DNA of 64,000 nt from Cerioporus squamosus (lineage: Eukaryota; Basidiomycota; Agaricomycetes; Polyporales; Polyporaceae), in NCBI GenBank assembly GCA_022592435.1, contig JABYQS010000134.1, forward strand, positions 41,491 to 105,490, read 5' to 3'. A model generated the notes under the pieces. It saw only the letters and a program-made list of their open reading frames with translations, was not told the DNA's origin and did no database searches. Shown piece by piece: positions 45,316-58,224 of the stretch (its first letter is position 1; each line of letters starts with the position of its first letter). Position numbers and translations under genes: made by a program.

Positions 45316-45717
45316 AGCCAGCCTTCCAACTTCAATGTTATGCGGAGGACACATCCTGAGTGTCTCAGACTCGAGCCGTGTTCCCAGTGCCTTGAATAGA
45401 CATGGTCCTTTCGAGCCTTCTTCTGTCCCATAGAATCGGTACCGGCGACAAGACGAGAAGTCCTGCCAAAATAGACTAAGTAATGCTGAACAGCCGGGAC
45501 TTTCCTGGTCGCCGCTGCACCTCCGAGTTCGTCACCGCCAGTCTGTCTTCTTGTAGCGCTGCTTGCAATGTGCGTGGTATTTTGTCCGAGTCTGAAACTG
45601 GCACATGAAGTAAGTATGCATATAAAGACACTTGGATCTGCCTGCGTTGCAAACGTCGTCGAGCCCTAGGCCTCACGCCCTCTCTCTTGTGTGGACCCAC
45701 AGCCTGCTGGGTTCATC

Positions 45718-46539
45718 ATGGTCGCTACTCGTCCTCCTCATCTTCGCGCCCATGCTGTCAGTACATTGGACCAGCTTGCCCGCTCTTCCTTGCACCGTGC
45801 TGCCCTCGTTCATCCACTCCCGGGGCCTTCTGCCATACCCGAGTACAGTACAAAAGAGGCGGAAGTCCGAGGGACTGTCCGGATGCTGCTGAACGCGTCG
45901 CGTGGTTAGTTCTTTCCCATCCCACTCAAAATTTCAAGACCGAGTTCATCTCTCACGCACACAGCCGAGACGTCTGGAGTGCCGAATGCCAAGATGCGCT
46001 GGACGCTTCTCTCGTTCCGAGATCGTGTTGCCGTTCCGCTCGAGGTTGTTCTGCACGGGTGGCCGCCCGAGTTCCCCTTCATGAACCTCAGCCGCACGGG
46101 TCACGTCAGCATGAAGGCAATGCGGAAGCTCCTCGAGCTCCTTCAGGCGAAGCCGCCGCAGCTGTACTTTGTGAAGGCGACACCAGAGCAGCTGCACGCT
46201 GCCCGCCTCAACCCTGCGAGTGTCTGCCCCGGCCCGCTGTTCCCTGCACCTGCGCCCAGTTTCGGCTACAGCAACATCGGCAGACGGCCAGTCCAGCATG
46301 ACAAGAAGACTGGTGTCGCCATTCCTCACCGCTACGTCCGCGACGGGCCGAAGAGCGCGAAAGAGGTCTCGGACGAGGTCTCGGCTGCAGTCGATGCCGA
46401 GGTCAGGCCATCGCAAAGGAGGGGTCCGCTTCCACAGCTCCACACCCCGTACGGAGTTAAGCTCGGCTGGTACAGCACCGGCTGGCGGGAGTTGCCTGTG
46501 TTCGCAGATGTGGAGCCGGAGGACTCGTACGACAGCTAG
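45718..46539 (+). CDS. Hypothetical protein, 253 aa (unit 1)
   Basis: Exon 1 is 45718-45904 and exon 2 is 45965-46539, with a 60-nt intron (GTTAGT...CACAG), giving 254 codons in frame. The N-terminus is MVATRPPHLRAHAVSTLDQL. The central part reads MRWTLLSFRDRVAVPLEVVL, HGWPPEFPFMNLSRTGHVSM and KAMRKLLELLQAKPPQ; the C-terminus is basic, then acidic (ADVEPEDSYDS). The unit 2 copy keeps the same intron and frame with a two-codon deletion and few substitutions, which supports a real coding gene. It resembles anonymous proteins common in polypore genomes, often near repeats. No function is assigned. Confidence 0.6.
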
Positions 46540-46882
46540 TAGTATATGATTGCTCAAACCTTCGTTCTCAGTTACTTACTGTAGCGTACTACAAGCTCGG
46601 ACTGCTCGTAATCGACTCATTCTCAAGGTTCTGCCGATGCACTTGCTGTGTGACGGGGTAGAACTCCTGGAAGAGAAGCACGAAATAGCCTGCCATCCGC
46701 GTATCGCAAATTTTAACCCCAGCGAAGCGAGGTTACTCTTCACCCACTGCCACCTCCCGGCGTCACGTTCGAGGATACGACGCGTCGTCTGACAGTGACT
46801 CTCTTCCGCCTTCCCCCGTCGACTTCGTGTCGAACTTTCCCACCTGCCGAGTCCCGACATCGCTCCCTTCTCCCCTACGAGC

Positions 46883-47455
46883 ATGACAAACTCCAGACGC
46901 TGTCGACCTACTGCCTCAGATGCGACGTCTCACCCACCTTCGTGCTCAAACAACGCAGCAGCTGATGAGGTCTCCTCCCTCTGGCATAAGGAGGAGAACC
47001 AGGGGACCGAGGTGCACACTGTTCCGCTCACCTTTCGGTGCATGTCGATTTGGCGGCATGCTGCTGTCCAAGTCCTAGTCGCAGAGCTGCATCGTCCGCG
47101 CTTGACTTGGGGCTGCATCACCGAGCACTGCTTCACCGCTCTCCCTACCTTGTTCCGTCTACTTGACGCGGAGCCTGGCTGCGCACTTCTACGCATCGTC
47201 GGTATCGCGCATGTTCTCGTCCATTGGTCCGGAGTTCAAGTGCGTTCTGGGACGCAATGTCCAGTCGGAATGATCTACAATGAGGTACGCCTGTTAGCTG
47301 TTCCATGCAACGTCCTGCTCACCTCTTACCTGCTTGTCACAGCGCACATCACTCCCAGCAAGCACTGGGACAGAGGCGCCATGGCATGCTGTCCAGATGC
47401 TCGTCGCCGCCGCACCTGTACTCAGTGGCACGGAGCTACACGTCGCCATCACTGA
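46883..47455 (+). CDS. Hypothetical ORF, 190 aa (unit 1)
   Basis: From ATG 46883 the frame reads MTNSRRCRPTASDATSHPPS, then ADEVSSLWHKEENQGTEV, VAELHRPRLTWGCITEHCFT and ALPTLFRLLDAEPGC. The unit 2 copy (58568-59140) has the same length and no stop, but a splice-like GTACGC...CACAG pair lies inside (47284-47341). The true product may therefore be spliced and continue into the repeat array that follows. Confidence 0.4.
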   Translation: MTNSRRCRPTASDATSHPPSCSNNAAADEVSSLWHKEENQGTEVHTVPLTFRCMSIWRHAAVQVLVAELHRPRLTWGCITEHCFTALPTLFRLLDAEPGCALLRIVGIAHVLVHWSGVQVRSGTQCPVGMIYNEVRLLAVPCNVLLTSYLLVTAHITPSKHWDRGAMACCPDARRRRTCTQWHGATRRHH

Positions 47456-47599
47456 AGACCGTCCTTGGTGACACCTTGTCCCTGCTGCTGGCCGCCTACT
47501 CGTCTCCATCCTGGTCATTCCGAGGTGCGTCCGTCTCCTGAACTTCCAACGTACCTCGCAAATATCCATACTCATGCCGTCCCCCGCCGGCCAGGATCG

Positions 47600-48790
47600 A
47601 GCATCGCAGGCTCATCTTGCTCCTCTGGCAGCGCTCAAGGCTCTCGAACGACGAGATGAGCTCCCGGGATGCATCTTCAGGCCTCTCAACTTCGTCTTGA
47701 TGCAACAACGTTGGAATGTCTCCGTATGGACACACTGACGTCTAACTTACCTTGTCGTAGCCCGTTCACTGTTCGATCGTGATCCATCTTCGAGCTTGGG
47801 CAAGTGCACGTTGCGCTTGCGAAGCCTGGAGCTCCCGGACCAAGGCGACGTGAGGCTCTCGAACGACGAGATGTGATCCCCAGACGTGTCTCCCGGGCTC
47901 TCCATTTTGTCTTGATGCGCCGACACTGCGAAGTGAGTTGGAATATCTCGGTATGGACGCACCGACGGCTAAGCTACCTCTTTTGCTCGTCGCAGGCCAT
48001 TCACTTGTCCATCGTGATCGAGCTCTGAGTCTGGCAAGTTCGCCTGGCTCTAGCGAGGCCTGAAGCTCCCGGATTTGCCCCTATCAAGCCGTGTCTACGC
48101 TGCCAAGTAAGTGGATATCTCGCTATGGGCATGTCGACGTCTGACTTACCTCCTTCACTCATCGCAGCCCGTTTTCTGTTCCAGAAGACCAGTCCGACAA
48201 GTCCGTGTTGCTCCCGCGAAGCCTGAAGCTCCTGGACCGAGAGTCCTGCATGTCTCCGGCTCTCCCGGGTGTGCCTGGGCCTTTCGAGCTGTGTCTACGC
48301 TGCGAAGTAAGTGGGGATGCCTCGCTGTCGACACGCCAACATGTGACTTACTTCCTTTGCTCGTCACAGCGCAGCGCACCCCATGCGACGCACAGAACAC
48401 GCTCACCGTCAAGGCGCCAAGGCTATGAACAGCGCTCCCGGAGGCTGGAGTGACTTACCGTCGCGCCCAAGTACTCCCAAGTACTCCCGGGCTACTTGCC
48501 AGCTCTCCCGGGACGAGGCTGGACGACATGAGAACTGTAGGACGTGGTAAGCACCCGCTGCTGCAGCAGTGGAATGTTTCGCTGTGGACATGGCGACGTC
48601 CGACTTACTTCTTCGCTCCTCACAGCCCTTCGCCGGTCCCGCGCACCAGCTGCAACGCACCGAACACACTCACCATCGAGACCATAGCCAGCGCTCCCGG
48701 AGGCGACTTCCCGCTGCTCTCGAAGACTCCCGGGCTGCCTCCCGGGACGAAGCTCGCCGTTGCGAGCGATAGGACCTGGTGAGCACTCGC
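47600..48790 (+). repeat. Exon/intron-like tandem repeat array (unit 1)
   Basis: Successive blocks share a pattern: an exon-like segment containing GAAGCCTG(G/A)AGCTCC(C/T)GGA, a donor (GTGAGT 47933; GTAAGT 48107 and 48307; GTAAGC 48547), then a short intron whose 3' part reads TTACCTCTTTTGCTCGTCGCAG-like. Introns 47933-47995, 48107-48167 and 48307-48369 are 61-63 nt. Exon-like translations include ALERRDELPGCIFRPLNFVL, ALERRDVIPRRVSRALHFVL and LLPRSLKLLDRESCMSPALP. Several blocks contain stops, so the array is at least partly decayed. Confidence 0.55.
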
Positions 48791-49506
48791 CGCGGTCATC
48801 AAGTCTGGGCGACGCGCGTGTGGCACGTTGTCGGAGCATACCAACTACCTGTGCACGTACCTGCGGGTGTGCTCGAGCCTTGTCATTCTCCCGGGGGCTC
48901 TGTTTTACTCTGCAGGCCTGTGATTCGAGTTCTGCGACCGTCTCGTCCACGCACCTCGGGCCAACGACGCACCTCGATGCCGCCCCGACCCCCCCGGAAG
49001 TCGCGTCCGAGAGCGAGGAAAAGCACAACAACTTGCCTGTACACGCGTACCTTCGTTCTCACCCGCCATCACACGCGTCCGAGCGTTGCAGCGCTGTCGC
49101 CGCGTCAGGACACGCTTGTCGCGTCGAAGTCTTGGAAGAGCTCAGTGCCGCGCAAACTGAGAGTACAGGTGAGTCCATGCGTCGTTTTGGCATCAAACAG
49201 TCGCACTCACGGAAGATCCACCGCAAACCCGCGCGCGCAGGACGGACATGGGCAGCGGGATGGTGGTCGGAAGACAAGAGAGGCGGGGGATAGGCGCCCG
49301 TGCGTCCGGACGAGTTCTGTGTCGATTGCGCGCGAGTCCTCTGTACAAATCCATGCATTCTGCGGCGTGTCTACGTGTACATCGAATACATACATGTCCC
49401 AACTCTGCGAACTGCCTGTGTGACCTCTCGTGTCCCCGCCCCTTGTCCTGGACAGCTCGACCGGGTACCCTTCTAAGGTGCTATGGACCCTCCCGAGGTG
49501 GGATAT

Positions 49507-49632
49507 GCCCCTCTCTGGTGCTATACCCCTTTCTGGTGCTATACCCCTCTCTGGTGCTATACCCATCTCTGGTGCTATACCCATCTCTGGTGCTATACCC
49601 ATCTCTGGTGCTATACCCATCTCTGGTGCTAT
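49507..49632 (+). repeat. 18-bp minisatellite, 7 copies (unit 1)
   Basis: The unit ACCCATCTCTGGTGCTAT (variants begin ACCCCTCT, ACCCCTTT or GCCCCTCT) is repeated seven times. Because 18 is a multiple of three, all reading frames stay open and translate as hexapeptide repeats, which inflates ORFs on both strands. Unit 2 has only four copies. Confidence 0.95.
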
Positions 49633-49807
49633 GAGACAGTCCATCTATCTGGTAGATCTGACCTTAGCCACCCAGATCCGGCCTAGCCACCCACACGAGG
49701 CTACTCGCCGCCAGCGGAGCGCGCACAAAATATATTCGGCTGTCTACTACACGCAGCACCACCGCCGCCAAACCGCCGCCCTCTCGCCTTCCCGAGCTTC
49801 GTGCATG

Positions 49808-50696
49808 TACTTACCGCCGACGGGCACGCTGACTGCCTTCCCGTGCTCGTCCACGACGGTAATATTGACGTTCGACGACAGGTAGCGGCCGTTCAGCTTT
49901 GGGGCGAAGGTCTTGTACATATCGTACGTGTGATTGTAGATGTACAGCTCATGACTAGACACCATCGTAAGACTCAATACGCCCATGAGTGGCATGGAAA
50001 AGACGATGCGCTCACTTGCCGATAGCCATAATGTCGTAGGGCAGTTCGAACAGGAATTTATTCGACTGCGCACCGGTTTGAGACTCTCTTCCATCGAGGC
50101 ACCCGACAACTCGACTCACCTCGTGACCGTCGACACCGCCCGGAGGGAAGCCGTCTGACAAGCCCGTACCTGTTCATGGCGATGTCAATCCCTCCCGCAT
50201 CAAGAATAGCAAGGCAGGCAATGCGCGCACCGTCGTGCAAGTCACCCGAGTCAACCAAGAGAAGATCGACATCCTTTTCCTACACCAGGAATCAGTCCGC
50301 AGCACCATCCCATACCAACAATCGTGAACGCACAACCGCGAGCTGCTTCATGTGGGTGACGAAAGACGCGAAGTCGCCCAAGTCGCCACTGTGTTCCGTC
50401 CCGCGCCATCAGCCCGCTCTCCGCGTCCGAGGAACCGACCAGAGCGTCGCGACTCACCTGTAGTTCGGCTCGGGGAACGAGCTCTTCTGGTGTCCGAGGA
50501 GCCAGCCATGGCTGTCGGTGGTGTGGATGATGTTCACGTCCCCCCAGACGAGCGGCCTGGTGGGCGGGGTGAGGCGCGTCTGGGGATAGGCGCGCCGTTC
50601 GTGTCCGTGCGCGTGCGCGTGGTCGTGGTCTTCGCCGGGGCACGCCCGGACCGCGAGCGCGGCAAGGAAGAGCGCGAGCAACGACGTGAGCTGCAT
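49808..50696 (-). pseudogene. 5'-nucleotidase, truncated copy (unit 2)
   Basis: It starts at ATG 50696 with the same signal peptide and TATA box and retains exons 1-6, including the DxH, GD and GNHE motifs. The duplication breakpoint lies in intron 6, so the rest of the gene is absent. Downstream sequence on this strand belongs to the end of unit 1. Reading into the intron gives a quick stop. Any product would be about 200 aa and lack the GHTH motif and nucleotidase domain. Confidence 0.85.
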
Positions 50697-51715
50697 CGCG
50701 GAGACGTGCGTGGCGGGCGAGGGGACTGGAGACGCGTCGGGACGTCGCTCACGGTATTTATACCGGTGCTGCTCCAGGGGCGATACGTTTCGTGCCGCGC
50801 TCGGATAGTTGGCAGGATTCCATACTGTCTCGGTCCTCGGATTGATGTCAAAGCAGCGGACTGACGGGCAGGAGCGTATCAGCTGTGGTGTAGGGCGATC
50901 AATTGGAGATCCATCATATGGTTTCTCGTACTTATCAGTCGTAACGCCGACCGATTGCCCACGTTCAGATATAGCTCGTCCAACACAACGGAGGCAACGC
51001 TGCACCGCGGACATACATTCTCCAACGCTCTTCCTGCTGCGACAGGTGAGAGAAGGTCGCAGAGTGAACGAGGACATCCACGAGACACGCCAGACGGCGC
51101 GGGGTATTCTGGGATAGACAGGCGCGTTCCTGCTGCACGCGAGGGAGGCGAATTTGCGCGCACGTTCGCTGCTGAGGATGTCCATACCGGTGTCCAGTCT
51201 GGACGGGTAGTGACAGTGACACTTACCGTCGACATCGGAGCTACATAACCTCAGCCTGGAGCTCGACTTCCCGTCCGCCGAGGGTTTCGCTCGGGGGATT
51301 GAATCTGAGTTCTATGCACATGAACGATCTTCCGGCGACTAGCTGGAATGCAAGTGCGACGTGCGCAACGGTGCGAGGGGCAACGGTATAGCCGACTGAG
51401 GCTGGCGACTACGCTCTGGGAGCAACTTGGAAAGCAAGGACATGCACATACCTCGGCAGTCCATATCTCCTTCACACCATCCCGTCTCCCTTTCCATTCT
51501 GAAAGTGAGCCCGCCTCCACAATGATCGCGGAAAGGGAGTCATCCTGAGGTCGCACGTACTTGGGCTAGAGCCTGTCAAGTTGATTGCCAGCGCAGCTCA
51601 GCGCTCGGAAGTGCATCCAGAGTAGCTACCGCCGAAAATACTGCAGAAACAAGGTGATGAGCGTGCAATGCGGGTAGGAGAGGGAGGGAAAACGCACATA
51701 TACAACGCAACCGCC

Positions 51716-52448
51716 CTAAAGCTGCCCTATCCTCTGCTGCATCTTCTCCTTCACCGTCTGGTATGCGCTCAGGATCGTCTGCTCGTTGATGACTATCTCT
51801 GTTGTGTCCGCCCTTGGCCGGCTGACCCGGGACGCGATCGTCGTCGAGTCGGTCTCCACGATGATTCTGCCCAGCATATGTGCATCAGCCCCACATGTAC
51901 GAGCGGGCTCCGCCGCGCACGAGCAGACGGGTGAGACAGCGGGTGGAAGGCACTCACCCGTCGTCGATTGTCTCGTCTAGACAGAGGAGAACAAGGTCCA
52001 GGTTCTCAAGCACTCCGCGCTTCTCCACTTGGTTGCGCAGAAGGAGCATGACCGCGTCGGAGAACGCGACCAGGGCAGCGTTCAGCATGAGCTCGTTCTC
52101 GGTCGGGTCGCCGATGATGTAGAAGATGAGGTCGAGCGAGTGCTTGTAGACCGCGAGGTGCGAGTCGTACAGGATGATGTCGCCTATATATGCGCATGAA
52201 CGGAGCGGTGGGCCATTCAGCAGAACAGCAGCGATGAGCGACAGAGAGCACGATGCACACCGGTCATGGACGCACCTCCGGCCTTCTTCGTCTTTTGGAA
52301 GAGCCCCTTCTCAAAAGCCCGCTGCTCCTTCAGCGTGGCGAGCTTCTTCGACTCGCCGTTCGGATGGCGAGTCGTACTTTGCGAGGACGCGATGGCCGTC
52401 GGTGTCGATGATGAGGAACGCGGTGACCGTGTAGAGCGACAAGTCCAT
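51716..52448 (-). CDS. RET3: Coatomer subunit zeta, unit 2 copy
   Basis: Exons 52448-52276, 52183-51958 and 51866-51716 encode about 182 aa if one surplus base in exon 1 is discounted. Segments read MDLSLYTVTAFLIIDTDGHR, NGESKKLATLKEQRAFEKGL, DIILYDSHLAVYKHSLDLIF, ETIDDG, IIVETDSTTIASRVSRPRAD and TTEIVINEQTILSAYQTVKE, ending QQRIGQL, the full family length. The C-terminus is intact here, unlike unit 1. The shared exon 1 frame break near 52345-52365, within a near-palindrome, is the only visible defect. If that break is an error, this is the best candidate for the functional gene. COPI zeta is essential in yeast, so at least one copy should work. Confidence 0.87.
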
Positions 52449-52499
52449 GGTATTCGGCGTACTCGAATGCAGACAGTGAGTGAGGAGGCGAGCAAGACA

Positions 52500-54950
52500 T
52501 CCTGAGCAAGCGCGAGGAGGAGTGCAGCCGAGGTCATGGTCACCGTCGAAGGCTCTTCAGCGCCAACCGCCGTCTCCCCCGAGGTCGCGTGCAACGGTCT
52601 GGTTCGGACACATACGTCTGCAGCTCACTCGACTTGTGTTGGACGCGTCTCTCGCCTCTCTGCACCTCGGTCCTCGCCTCTCCTCGCACTCGGCCGCGTT
52701 CCAGCAGGGTAGCCGGCCTCTCTCGCCCTGGGTCCGTCCCTCAAGCTCAGTCAAGACCTCCCTTGGCGCATCTCCACCGTGCGCGACCTCCTCCCGCATC
52801 CGCAGACACGTCTCCCAGTGAGTGCCGTTCTCCCTCCCTGCCGCTTTCCCTCCTCCTCCCGCGCTGTAGTCTACATGTACTCGACAGTCTGGCAGCAATG
52901 ATATCCTAGGTCGTGCATTCCTCAGTCCCACTTGCCCGCATCTATCCTCCTCCCCTCACCTCCGCGCACACCAAGACCGGTCTCGAAGGGCCTGTACCTC
53001 ACTGACGACGTCTGTGCGTCCCTCTCGACTCGCGTCGCCCGTCGGGACGTCTCTATTCCGCCATGTAGCGCGCCCTCGTAAGTGTTTGACAACTGTGCAC
53101 GTACCGTGGAATCCTGACCGTTTCAGAACCCGCAACGATGCGCAGAGCCATACCAGGACGTCCCTCCATCGACTCCGAGTGCGTACGCGATAGGCCCCCA
53201 TGAGCACGTTACGTCGCAAATTCGCCGTCTGTCGCCCGCACACTCCGCGCTCTACACACATCTATAGGTACGTCGCGTCAGCTAAGGTCCTGCGGTATGC
53301 GATGCTGACCTACCGTGTGCATTGTTGTCACCTCCAATTAGTCTCGCTCTAGCCGCCGTTCGCCGCTGACGACCAGAATTCTCCCGGCGCGCGCTGCAAA
53401 TCGCCCGCCCTTCCCGCGGGAGCACTGGGATCGCTTTGGGAGCACACCCAGACGACGGAGGGGCTCGTACGAGACAGGCGATTTGCGTTACACGGGCAGA
53501 CGACGCGATCTCGTCGAGATACTGCCCGTTCATTGCTGCAGTAGCACAGGTGAGCCATCGTGCACAGAATGCGAAGCTGACAAGCGCACCTCTCGTATGT
53601 AGGTCTCCTATGTCCTAGCGACATTTTGCGACGTCCTGCGTGCGCTGCGCGTCGAGCCGGGCTAGACGGGGGGCATACGTGCCAGTAGGATGGGGACATG
53701 GGGACTTCGCGGGGGACGGATTCAGCGGGGCAGAGGAATGTATTCAAAGGCGCCCTCTACTAGCACCCCTCCTCGTCGCGCTCACTCACACAGGACGTCC
53801 ACTCGCCCTCTCTCGCTCCTCTCTGCACTCGACGCTCTCTCAATGTGCCAAGGCCTCTCTCTGCTCGCTCTCCAAGACGCGACGCCGTTCCGTCTGCGCT
53901 CTGCATCCCGACTGCCTTGCGACTGCATCTGCATCTGCCTCTGCCCAGCCACCCACGCTGGCCGCGGCTCTCCAGGCCCACCACCGACGCGCCTCCCTTC
54001 GGGCTTAAGGCGCACTGCGCTCGGATGCATCGCGTCGTCGCGCACTCCGAAGTCACCAGCGTACACGCGCTGCAAGTCTCTCCGCCAGCCCAGGTTCGTC
54101 CGACATCCCTCTCCGCCGTCGCATTTCCACGGCCATACAACTGTCAAGCACCGGAGTCCGACACCGCCGCCTCACGCTGTCGTCTCAACGTTCGCGAACA
54201 CGCACACGACTCAAACCGCGTATGCGAACGGCAGCAGACGCAACGCCGCGGCGACGCGCAGCCTCGCGGGCTCAGGCGGGCACGGGAGAGGGACAGGGCA
54301 AAAGACGTGTGTATTGGCCTGGTACGTGCTACATACATACACACTACTACTGGTACTGACCCAACTTACCACTGACCGCTCACGCCGACCCAGTCACCGC
54401 GCCTCCGCTCGCTCGTCGTCACCTGCACCACGCTCCCACCCCAGCTCCGCCGCCTACAGCTGTAACATAGTCTCACTCGCATAGGTCAGGGCGGGAGCGG
54501 CAACACGGAGGACGTACCGGACGAACACCATGCTCTCATGGCCCTCCCGGTGCAGCTGGCGCACGGCTCTGGCGGCGGAACTACGCCCCAGTCGAGGCTG
54601 TCGAACGTTCGCACACCACGTCAGCGAGCTGTACGGACGGAACACGGCGGTGTAAAGTACACGTACCCTTGGACATGGCGAGCTCGGGCGGCGGGACGGC
54701 CACGGCGACGACGAGTTGAAACGAGGACGATGGCGAGAACAGCGGCCGAGTGTCAGGGCAGCGATGACATCAAAACGAGCAGGGCAGCAGGACGTCGAAT
54801 AAAGCCGCGCAGAGGGAGAACGGGGGAGGGAAGACGATGTGAGCAACCCATGCCCCGTCTGTTCGCTCTCCGGGCAGTACTTATACCTCCCGCGTAGCCA
54901 CGCACGGCCCAGTCTCGTGTGTCGTCGGCGGCCGCGCGTCAGAGTCAATG
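52500..54950. other. No supportable gene (unit 2)
   Basis: Counterpart of 40850-43240, with the same overlapping GC-rich ORFs. A 264-aa ORF (53690-54484) differs from its unit 1 counterpart by frame-altering indels, which argues against coding. Confidence 0.4.
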
Positions 54951-55489
54951 CGACGCGGCGGTGCCCCAGAACCCGGACGAACCATCACGCGGACGCGACA
55001 GGGTCGAGGACTCGCTTGGTCAAGCCCGAACACGCACGCTCCGCCTCGGCTGCACGACAAACAGCGCAAATATGGCCGTTCTAACGTCATCAGGGAGCCG
55101 TTCGCCTGGGCGGTGGGGATGTGCACGGCGGTTCCAGCTCATGTTCGTGTCGGGCCCGCGATCGCAACTTCGCCAGGAAAGCTAGTCCAGACGAAGTCCC
55201 CGCAGCTCGTGGACATCGAAGACGATGAGGCCCTCGGTGCGCCCGTTGTGCAGGAGCCTCAAGGGACGCTGGGAGGTGTCAGCACACCTTTGGAAGTCCC
55301 GGAATCGACGTCCTCTTTGCGGGGCCCAGTCGACGTCCGCGCAAGTGGCATTGGGCTCCGTCCTTGGCGCGTGCCCGTGCAGAACACGTCCACGGCGAAC
55401 CCCCGGAATCCTGGCCCGTCGCAGCGTCATCGTACGACACGGTCGTCGCAGACAGCGGCGGGATCGGACGGGTTACATGGACGGCGGGT

Positions 55490-56620
55490 ACGCGACGGCT
55501 CCGACCTTTTGGTAGACGGTGAGTCTGGACCGTATCCGAGTCTTCGTGCTCGCGCATGCTAATCGCATCCCGGGCGGCCATGTGAACGACGTTCGCTGTG
55601 GGAGCGCAGCCTGCAGCGGCGCGGCGACGAGCTGCAGCTTGCAGCTTGCAGGTAGGTCGTGTGCTTCCATGTATCGTACTTCCTTCGTGGATACAATCCT
55701 TCTCCTCGTCTCATGCACCTGCGTGGATCCGCTCGAAGTCGCATTGAAGCATGGCATTTCAGGAGCTAGCCCGGGTCGGGTCGGATGGCTAAATCAACGC
55801 ACGCGACGGCTCCAAGTTGCTGGTGAGTGCGCCGGTCGTCTCGGAACGGTTTGCATTGCACTGACGTTGACTCGGACATTGACTTGCAGACGGCGTTGAG
55901 CCCGTAATGCACGAGCTCGGCGTCGAATGCGCTCGAATTGCGCAACCCGGCCGTCTTGGACTTGGAGGGAGAGCAGGTATCGCGGTCAGAGTCCGCGCGT
56001 TGTTCTTGCACAGGACAGGATTGCGAACGTCGTGCTCTGCAAGGATCCCGGATCCGCCGCGTCCTCCAACTACAGGTTCGTTTCATGTGCGGTTGCGCCG
56101 TCCGAACGTTCGCATCGGGCTCGCTTTGGGATAATCGCGTCGAAGTTGGACGCGACGGCTCCGATCTGTCGGCGAGTACGAACGTCTCCTGACCTCCGAG
56201 TCGCCGCTGATGAACTCGGAAGCTTCCAGACGAAGCTGCGCTTGAGTGTGTGAAGTCAAAGCAGCGGAACATGTCCGCAGTGCTCGCGGAGGCTAATTGC
56301 ATTCAGGATGCACACGACAGCCGGTATGACGTCGGGCGGGAGGTGTGCTCGCAGCGAGCTTGCTGCCGGGCTGCATGACACGGTGTCGAGACCCTGCTTG
56401 CGGCTTTCTGGTAGGTAGTAGTAGGTGCGTCCCGGGCGACTGCCAGTGAATACAACCTTCTTTGCCTGCCCATGCGAATTGTGTGACCTCCGTCCCCGCT
56501 CCTGAATGAGTCCTACATGCAATCGCAATGCCAAGCGTTCTCGACGGCAGCCAGGGCCGAGCTGCACTACCGCATGCGACGGTTCCGACTTGCTGGTGAG
56601 CGCACCGGTCTTCGGAATCG
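55490..56620 (+). repeat. Degenerate tandem repeats of about 320-420 bp (unit 2)
   Basis: This is the copy of the array at 43790-44930. The CGCGACGGCTCC motif occurs near 55493, 55801, 56150 and 56577, again with GGTGAGT/GGCGAGT nearby. It has small indels relative to unit 1. Confidence 0.5.
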
Positions 56621-57408
56621 TTCAACGTGACACGGTGTGGGATTCAGCACTTGAGCGGCTTGTGCCTAGGCTCGAGACCACGATGCTCACTCTAATCTGC
56701 ACCTCGGTGTCGGATACTGTCATGAGCAGCCCATCTGCAAGTACAGAGTACATGGCAAACGACTTGCTCGACAATTTGACTGGAGACTTGCCAGTGTGCC
56801 CTCGGTACATGTCCGTGTTCTCTGCACACCCCAGGGCATGCTTCATCTGCAGGGTGCTCGAGTCTTGGGCCGGGAGCATGGTTGTACACACCGGTTCCAA
56901 TCCATCGGCGAGTTCGAAGTCTTCTAATGTCTCCGACAGACTGGGACGGAGAATCTGTGCTGCGGCGAGACTCGGAGTCGCGGCGAGGCCGCTGTCTTGA
57001 AGCTAGAGCCAGCCTTCCAACTTCAATATTATGCGGAGGACACATCCTGAGTGTCTCAGACTCGAGCCGTGTTCCCATTGCCTTGAATAGACATGGTCCT
57101 TTCGAGCCTTCTTCTGTCCCATAGAATCGGTACCGGCGACAAGACGAGAAGTCCTGCCAAAATAGACTAAGTAATGCTGAACAACCGGGACTTTCCTGGT
57201 CGCCGCTGCACCTCCGAGTTCGTCACCGCCAGTCTGTCTTCTTGTAGCGCTGCTTGCAATGTGCGTGGTATTTTGTCCGAGTCTGAAACTGGCACATGAA
57301 GTAAGTATGCATATAAAGACACTTGGATCTGCCTGCGTTGCAAACGTCGTCGAGCCCTAGGCCTCACGCCCTCTCTCTTGTGTGGACCCACAGCCTGCTG
57401 GGTTCATC

Positions 57409-58224
57409 ATGGTCGCTACTCCTCATCTTCGCGCCGATGCTGTCAGTACATTGGACCAGCTTGCCCGCTCTTCCTTGCACCGTGCCGCCCTCGTTCATCC
57501 ACTCCCGGGGCCTTCTGCCATACCCGAGTACAGTACAAAAGAGGCAGAAGTCCGAGGGACTGTCCGGATGCTGCTGAACGCGTCGCTTGGTTAGTTCTTT
57601 CCCATCCCACTCAAAATTTCAAGACCGAGTTCATCTCTCACGCACACAGCCGAGACGTCTGGAGTGCCGAATGCCAAGATGCGCTGGACGCTTCTCTCGT
57701 TCCGAGATCGTGTTGCCGTTCCGCTCGAGGTTGTTCTGCACGGGTGGCCGCCCGAGTTCCCCTTCATGAACCTCAGCCGCACGGGTCACGTCAGCATGAA
57801 GGCAATGCGGAAGCTCCTCGAGCTCCTTCAGGCCAAGCCGCCGCAGCTGTACTTTGTGAAGGCGACACCAGAGCAGCTGCACGCTGCACACCTCAACCCT
57901 GCGAGTGTCTGCCCCGGCCCGCTGTTCCCTGCACCTGCACCCAATTTCGGCTACAGCAACATCGGCAGACGGCCAGTCCAGCATGACAAGAAGACTGGTG
58001 TCGCCATTCCTCACCGCTACGTCCGCAACGGGCCGAAGAGCGCGAAAGAGGTCTCGGACGAGGTCTCGGCTGCAGTCGATGCCGAGGTCAGGCCATCGCA
58101 AAGGAGGGGTCCGCTTCCACAGCTCCACACCCCGTACGGAGTTAAGCTCGGCTGGTACAGCACAGGCTGGCGGGAGTTGCCTGTGTTCGCAGATGTGGAG
58201 CCGGAGGACTCGTACGACAGCTAG
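57409..58224 (+). CDS. Hypothetical protein, 251 aa (unit 2)
   Basis: Exons 57409-57589 and 57650-58224 give 252 codons. The copy matches the 253-aa gene of unit 1 with a two-codon in-frame deletion after MVAT and a handful of substitutions. Preservation of frame, intron and stop in both copies is consistent with purifying selection or a recent duplication. Confidence 0.6.

Larger units (their letters stand above)
38190..49805. repeat. Tandem segmental duplication, unit 1 (about 11.6 kb)
   Basis: The sequence beginning TACTTACCGCCGACGGGC at 38193 recurs at 49808 and 61497, and everything after it follows in the same order, with scattered substitutions and indels. Unit 1 is continuous on its left with the full nucleotidase gene. 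Its right end (about 49803) is the 3' end of the repeated block. Contents in order: nucleotidase exons 6 to 1, anonymous exons, coatomer zeta gene, non-coding sequence, a decayed repeat array, a 253-aa gene, a 190-aa ORF, an exon/intron-like repeat array and an 18-bp minisatellite. Confidence 0.92.

Noticed and set aside
49507..49632. Short regularly repeated units resembling a CRISPR array
   Set aside because: Contiguous 18-bp repeats with no spacers, in a eukaryotic sequence.
49207..49644. ORFs with hexapeptide repeats (IAPEMG or GAIPIS) over the minisatellite
   Set aside because: An 18-bp repeat keeps every frame open, so the repeats are a by-product of unit length. Copy number varies between units and flanks are not conserved as protein.
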